Origin: Chlamydiota bacterium
GTDB taxonomy: Bacteria; Chlamydiota; Chlamydiia; Chlamydiales; JAJFMK01
NCBI GenBank assembly: GCA_021772215.1
Contig: JAJFMK010000299.1
Span: forward strand, 1-24,842
DNA length: 24,842 nucleotides
Direction: 5' to 3'
Under the pieces are notes generated by a model. The model ran no database searches. It saw nothing but the letters and a program-made list of their open reading frames with translations, and had not been told where the DNA came from. Shown here piece after piece: positions 22,930 through 24,842 of this stretch. Each line of letters begins with the position of its first letter. The first letter of the stretch is position 1. A program made the translations under genes and the position numbers.

Positions 22930-23633
22930 CTGTGGTTCTTCTCCTCTGAGCGAATCCTACCATCATCCATGTTAACAGTTCTATCGGCATATTTAAAAAT
23001 TCTCGCATCGTGAGTGACGACGATGACGCAGCGATCTTTGGCGATGGCAAGATGGCGAATAATCTCCATTATATTACTGCCTGTCTCGGCGTCGAGTGCG
23101 GAGGTGGGTTCGTCGCAGATGATCAGGTGCGGGTGATGTACCAGGGCTCTGGCGATGGCCACTCTTTGCTGCTGTCCTCCCGAGAGCTGCTTGGGGAAGG
23201 CGTTATACTTCTCTTCGATTCCGACTTCGCTTAGAACCTCTTTGATTCTAGGTTTGATCTCTTCGGGGGCGACGCCGTTGAGGATAAGAGGAATGGAGAT
23301 GTTTTCAGCACAAGTTAAGGTGGGTATAAGGTGAAACTGCTGGAAGATAAAGCCGATGTTGCGTTTGCGAAAGGATGTGATGGCGCTAGACTTGGCGCCG
23401 GATAGGGTAAAACCAAAGAGGTCGATTGTTCCCATGTCAGCGCTTAATGTCCCCGCAATGACAGAGAGAAGGGTTGTTTTGCCGCTTCCGGAAGGGCCGA
23501 CGATCATCACAAGTTCGCCGAGGCGCGCCTGAAAGTCGACAGAGCGCAGGGCGTGGGTCACCTCTCCTCCTTGGGAGAAGTTTTTTGTCACAGCGGTGAT
23601 TTTTAGCTCCTTGCTTTCAAGCTGGTCAGGCAC
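22926..23633 (-). CDS. ABC transporter ATPase (DevA/LolD/MacB class)
   Basis: 235 aa from GTG 23633, chosen because GGAGG lies six bases upstream; a TTG at 23654 extends the frame by seven residues but has no SD. All nucleotide-binding motifs are intact: Walker A GPSGSGKT (46-53), Q-loop Q98/Q99 in FIFQQF, signature LSGGQ (150-154), Walker B LIICDE (170-175) with catalytic E175, and H-loop His208. The sequence FQQFHLIPTLTCAENI is characteristic of the LolD/MacB/DevA class that pairs with FtsX-like permeases and drives mechanotransmission or lipid export. It overlaps the permease stop by eight bases, and the adaptor start by four. Confidence 0.92.
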   Translation of the reverse strand: MPDQLESKELKITAVTKNFSQGGEVTHALRSVDFQARLGELVMIVGPSGSGKTTLLSVIAGTLSADMGTIDLFGFTLSGAKSSAITSFRKRNIGFIFQQFHLIPTLTCAENISIPLILNGVAPEEIKPRIKEVLSEVGIEEKYNAFPKQLSGGQQQRVAIARALVHHPHLIICDEPTSALDAETGSNIMEIIRHLAIAKDRCVIVVTHDARIFKYADRTVNMDDGRIRSEEKNHR

Positions 23634-24774
23634 GGAACACCTCCGCTGCGTCAAGCTTTTGCACCTTTCGTATTCCTAGAAGAGCGGCGAATGTGCAGAT
23701 AAAGAGAATCGCTAAAAAAGTGATAACCAGAACATAGGGCGGCATATAGAAAGGAAGTCTCTCAGTTGTGATGGCGATGCGGCCGAAGATCGAGGCGAGC
23801 CCGACGCCTACGCCGTAGCCGATCGATCCGACAAAGAGCGCTTGTACCAAGAGCATATGGCGAAGCGTGCGATTTGAAGCGCCCATAGCCTTGAGCGCGC
23901 CGAGGTGAGGGAGGTTCTCTAAGACAAAAGAGTAGAAGGTCTGTCCCGAGACAGCAACGCCCACTAAAAAGCCCAAAAGGATTGTGGTGCCAAAGGAGAT
24001 CGGAATCCCTGTGTTTTCAAAGTACCAGCGAATGGTGCTGATATTAAATTCGCTCTCAGTAAAGGCTTTGAGGCCGGTCTCTTTTTCAATATTTCGCGCC
24101 ACCTCTTCGAGGGATAGACCACTTTGCGCTTTGACGAGGATGTATGAAAGAGTCTTTCGCACGGGCGGAGCAATTGTGACGGCGCGGTCGTAGGTGGTGT
24201 AGACGTAAGGGTAGCCGAAAAAGGAGCGCTCCGCTTGGCAGATTCCGACGATTTTTGCCTCATGGTCATTGATTTCAAAGCTGTCTCCGATACCAATTGG
24301 CCGATCCATGCCGGCACTTAAGCGCTCCACTCCAACCTGATCGATGATGACGCTGTTGGCTTGCCAGAGACTCTCAAGTCGCCCTTCGGTCATACGCGTT
24401 GGAGCGCCAATCAAAGTTTGTGGGTCGAGACCCATCAGCTGAACCGGCTTAAACTTTCCCGACTCGAGGCGGGCGGTCTGTATCGAGAAGTAGAGCGGGA
24501 CGGCCCACTCAACCCCCTTAACGGAGCGCACTCGCCCCAGATCCGTGTCGCGTAGCGGTTGCACCTCATTGACCTGCTCGACGAGAGGGTCGACAACCCA
24601 AATTTCCGCTTGTGTGTTGCGGATTGTGGCGGTTGACCAGCGCAAAAGCCCCAAAAAGACCGACGCCTGTTGGGTCATCAAAAGGGCAGCAAAGCTCAAG
24701 GCGCTAACCAAAAGAAGATATTTGGCCCTGTCCCCGGTCAGCATCTTTAGAGCTATCCTATTCATATGACGCAT
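23626..24774 (-). CDS. ABC transporter permease (DevC/MacB-FtsX class)
   Basis: 382 aa from ATG 24774; Met4 (24765), which begins MNRIALKMLTGD like many DevC starts, is an equally good start and neither has a clear SD. Topology is the four-helix type with a large periplasmic domain: helix 1 about 18-35, a ~220-residue extracytoplasmic region (from about WVVDPLVEQV to STIRWYFENTG), then three helices in the last 120 residues. The cytoplasmic coupling element LPHLGALKAMGASNRTL (about 290-306) is characteristic of the MacB/FtsX/LolC superfamily. It is first in a four-gene operon (permease, ATPase, adaptor, outer-membrane channel), the set used by DevBCA-TolC exporters. The 68 bases upstream are A/T-rich with no promoter I can support. 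Confidence 0.88.
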   Translation of the reverse strand: MRHMNRIALKMLTGDRAKYLLLVSALSFAALLMTQQASVFLGLLRWSTATIRNTQAEIWVVDPLVEQVNEVQPLRDTDLGRVRSVKGVEWAVPLYFSIQTARLESGKFKPVQLMGLDPQTLIGAPTRMTEGRLESLWQANSVIIDQVGVERLSAGMDRPIGIGDSFEINDHEAKIVGICQAERSFFGYPYVYTTYDRAVTIAPPVRKTLSYILVKAQSGLSLEEVARNIEKETGLKAFTESEFNISTIRWYFENTGIPISFGTTILLGFLVGVAVSGQTFYSFVLENLPHLGALKAMGASNRTLRHMLLVQALFVGSIGYGVGVGLASIFGRIAITTERLPFYMPPYVLVITFLAILFICTFAALLGIRKVQKLDAAEVFRA

Positions 24775-24842
24775 CTTAAACTATTTAACAAAAAATTCCT
24801 TTAAAAAAAAATCAGGATTGCTGAGCAAATGAGTATTCTGTG

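Noticed and set aside
1..24842. CRISPR array, tRNA or rRNA genes.
   Set aside because: No regularly spaced repeats, cloverleaf-like sequences or rRNA segments were seen; gene-free gaps are all short.

Overview
The window looks like a chromosomal segment of a Chlamydiae bacterium, probably an environmental (Chlamydia-related) lineage rather than the genus Chlamydia. Two things point there. The minus-strand block DUF721/DciA-like, gyrB, gyrA, tmk, holB (7255 down to 383) matches, as I recall it, the order found in Chlamydia genomes. The two secreted proteases at 17192-20622 carry the active-site segments of CPAF, a protease known only from Chlamydiae. The family within the phylum cannot be fixed by eye. 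No IS element, CRISPR array, tRNA or rRNA is visible, and no gene-free stretch exceeds about 170 bases.

Layout. (1) 1-7255, minus: the start of rnhC runs off the left edge, preceded by a tight DNA replication/topology operon (DUF721/DciA-like, gyrB, gyrA, tmk, holB) with overlaps or gaps of only a few bases. (2) 7314-7724, plus: a FliO-like membrane protein, divergent from that operon. (3) 7754-14945, plus: an array of seven consecutive unrecognised genes. Five intact genes and one interrupted by an in-frame stop belong to one lineage-specific paralogous family; the seventh (13183-14001) is unrelated but lies in the same gene string. This is the most novel part of the window. (4) 14971-15180, minus: a DUF378 two-helix membrane protein with a good SD, a candidate promoter and a terminator. 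(5) 15352-20622, plus: a PAP2 lipid phosphatase overlapping an RlmI-type rRNA methyltransferase, then two tandem CPAF-like proteases. (6) 24774-20504, minus: a four-gene DevC/DevA/DevB-like ABC exporter with a NodT/TolC-type outer-membrane lipoprotein. The last gene of this operon overlaps the second protease tail-to-tail by 119 bp.

How it fits together. The left part is core housekeeping. The middle and right parts look like envelope and host-interaction functions: a repeatedly duplicated family without Sec signals but often with one hydrophobic segment, duplicated Sec-exported CPAF-like proteases, and a tripartite exporter. The duplications, the nonsense-interrupted paralogue, the embedded unrelated gene and the 3'-end fusion at 20504-20640 all suggest a region that has been rearranged and is still changing. 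A role for the paralogous family in host interaction is inference from context and genome type; nothing in the sequences shows it directly.
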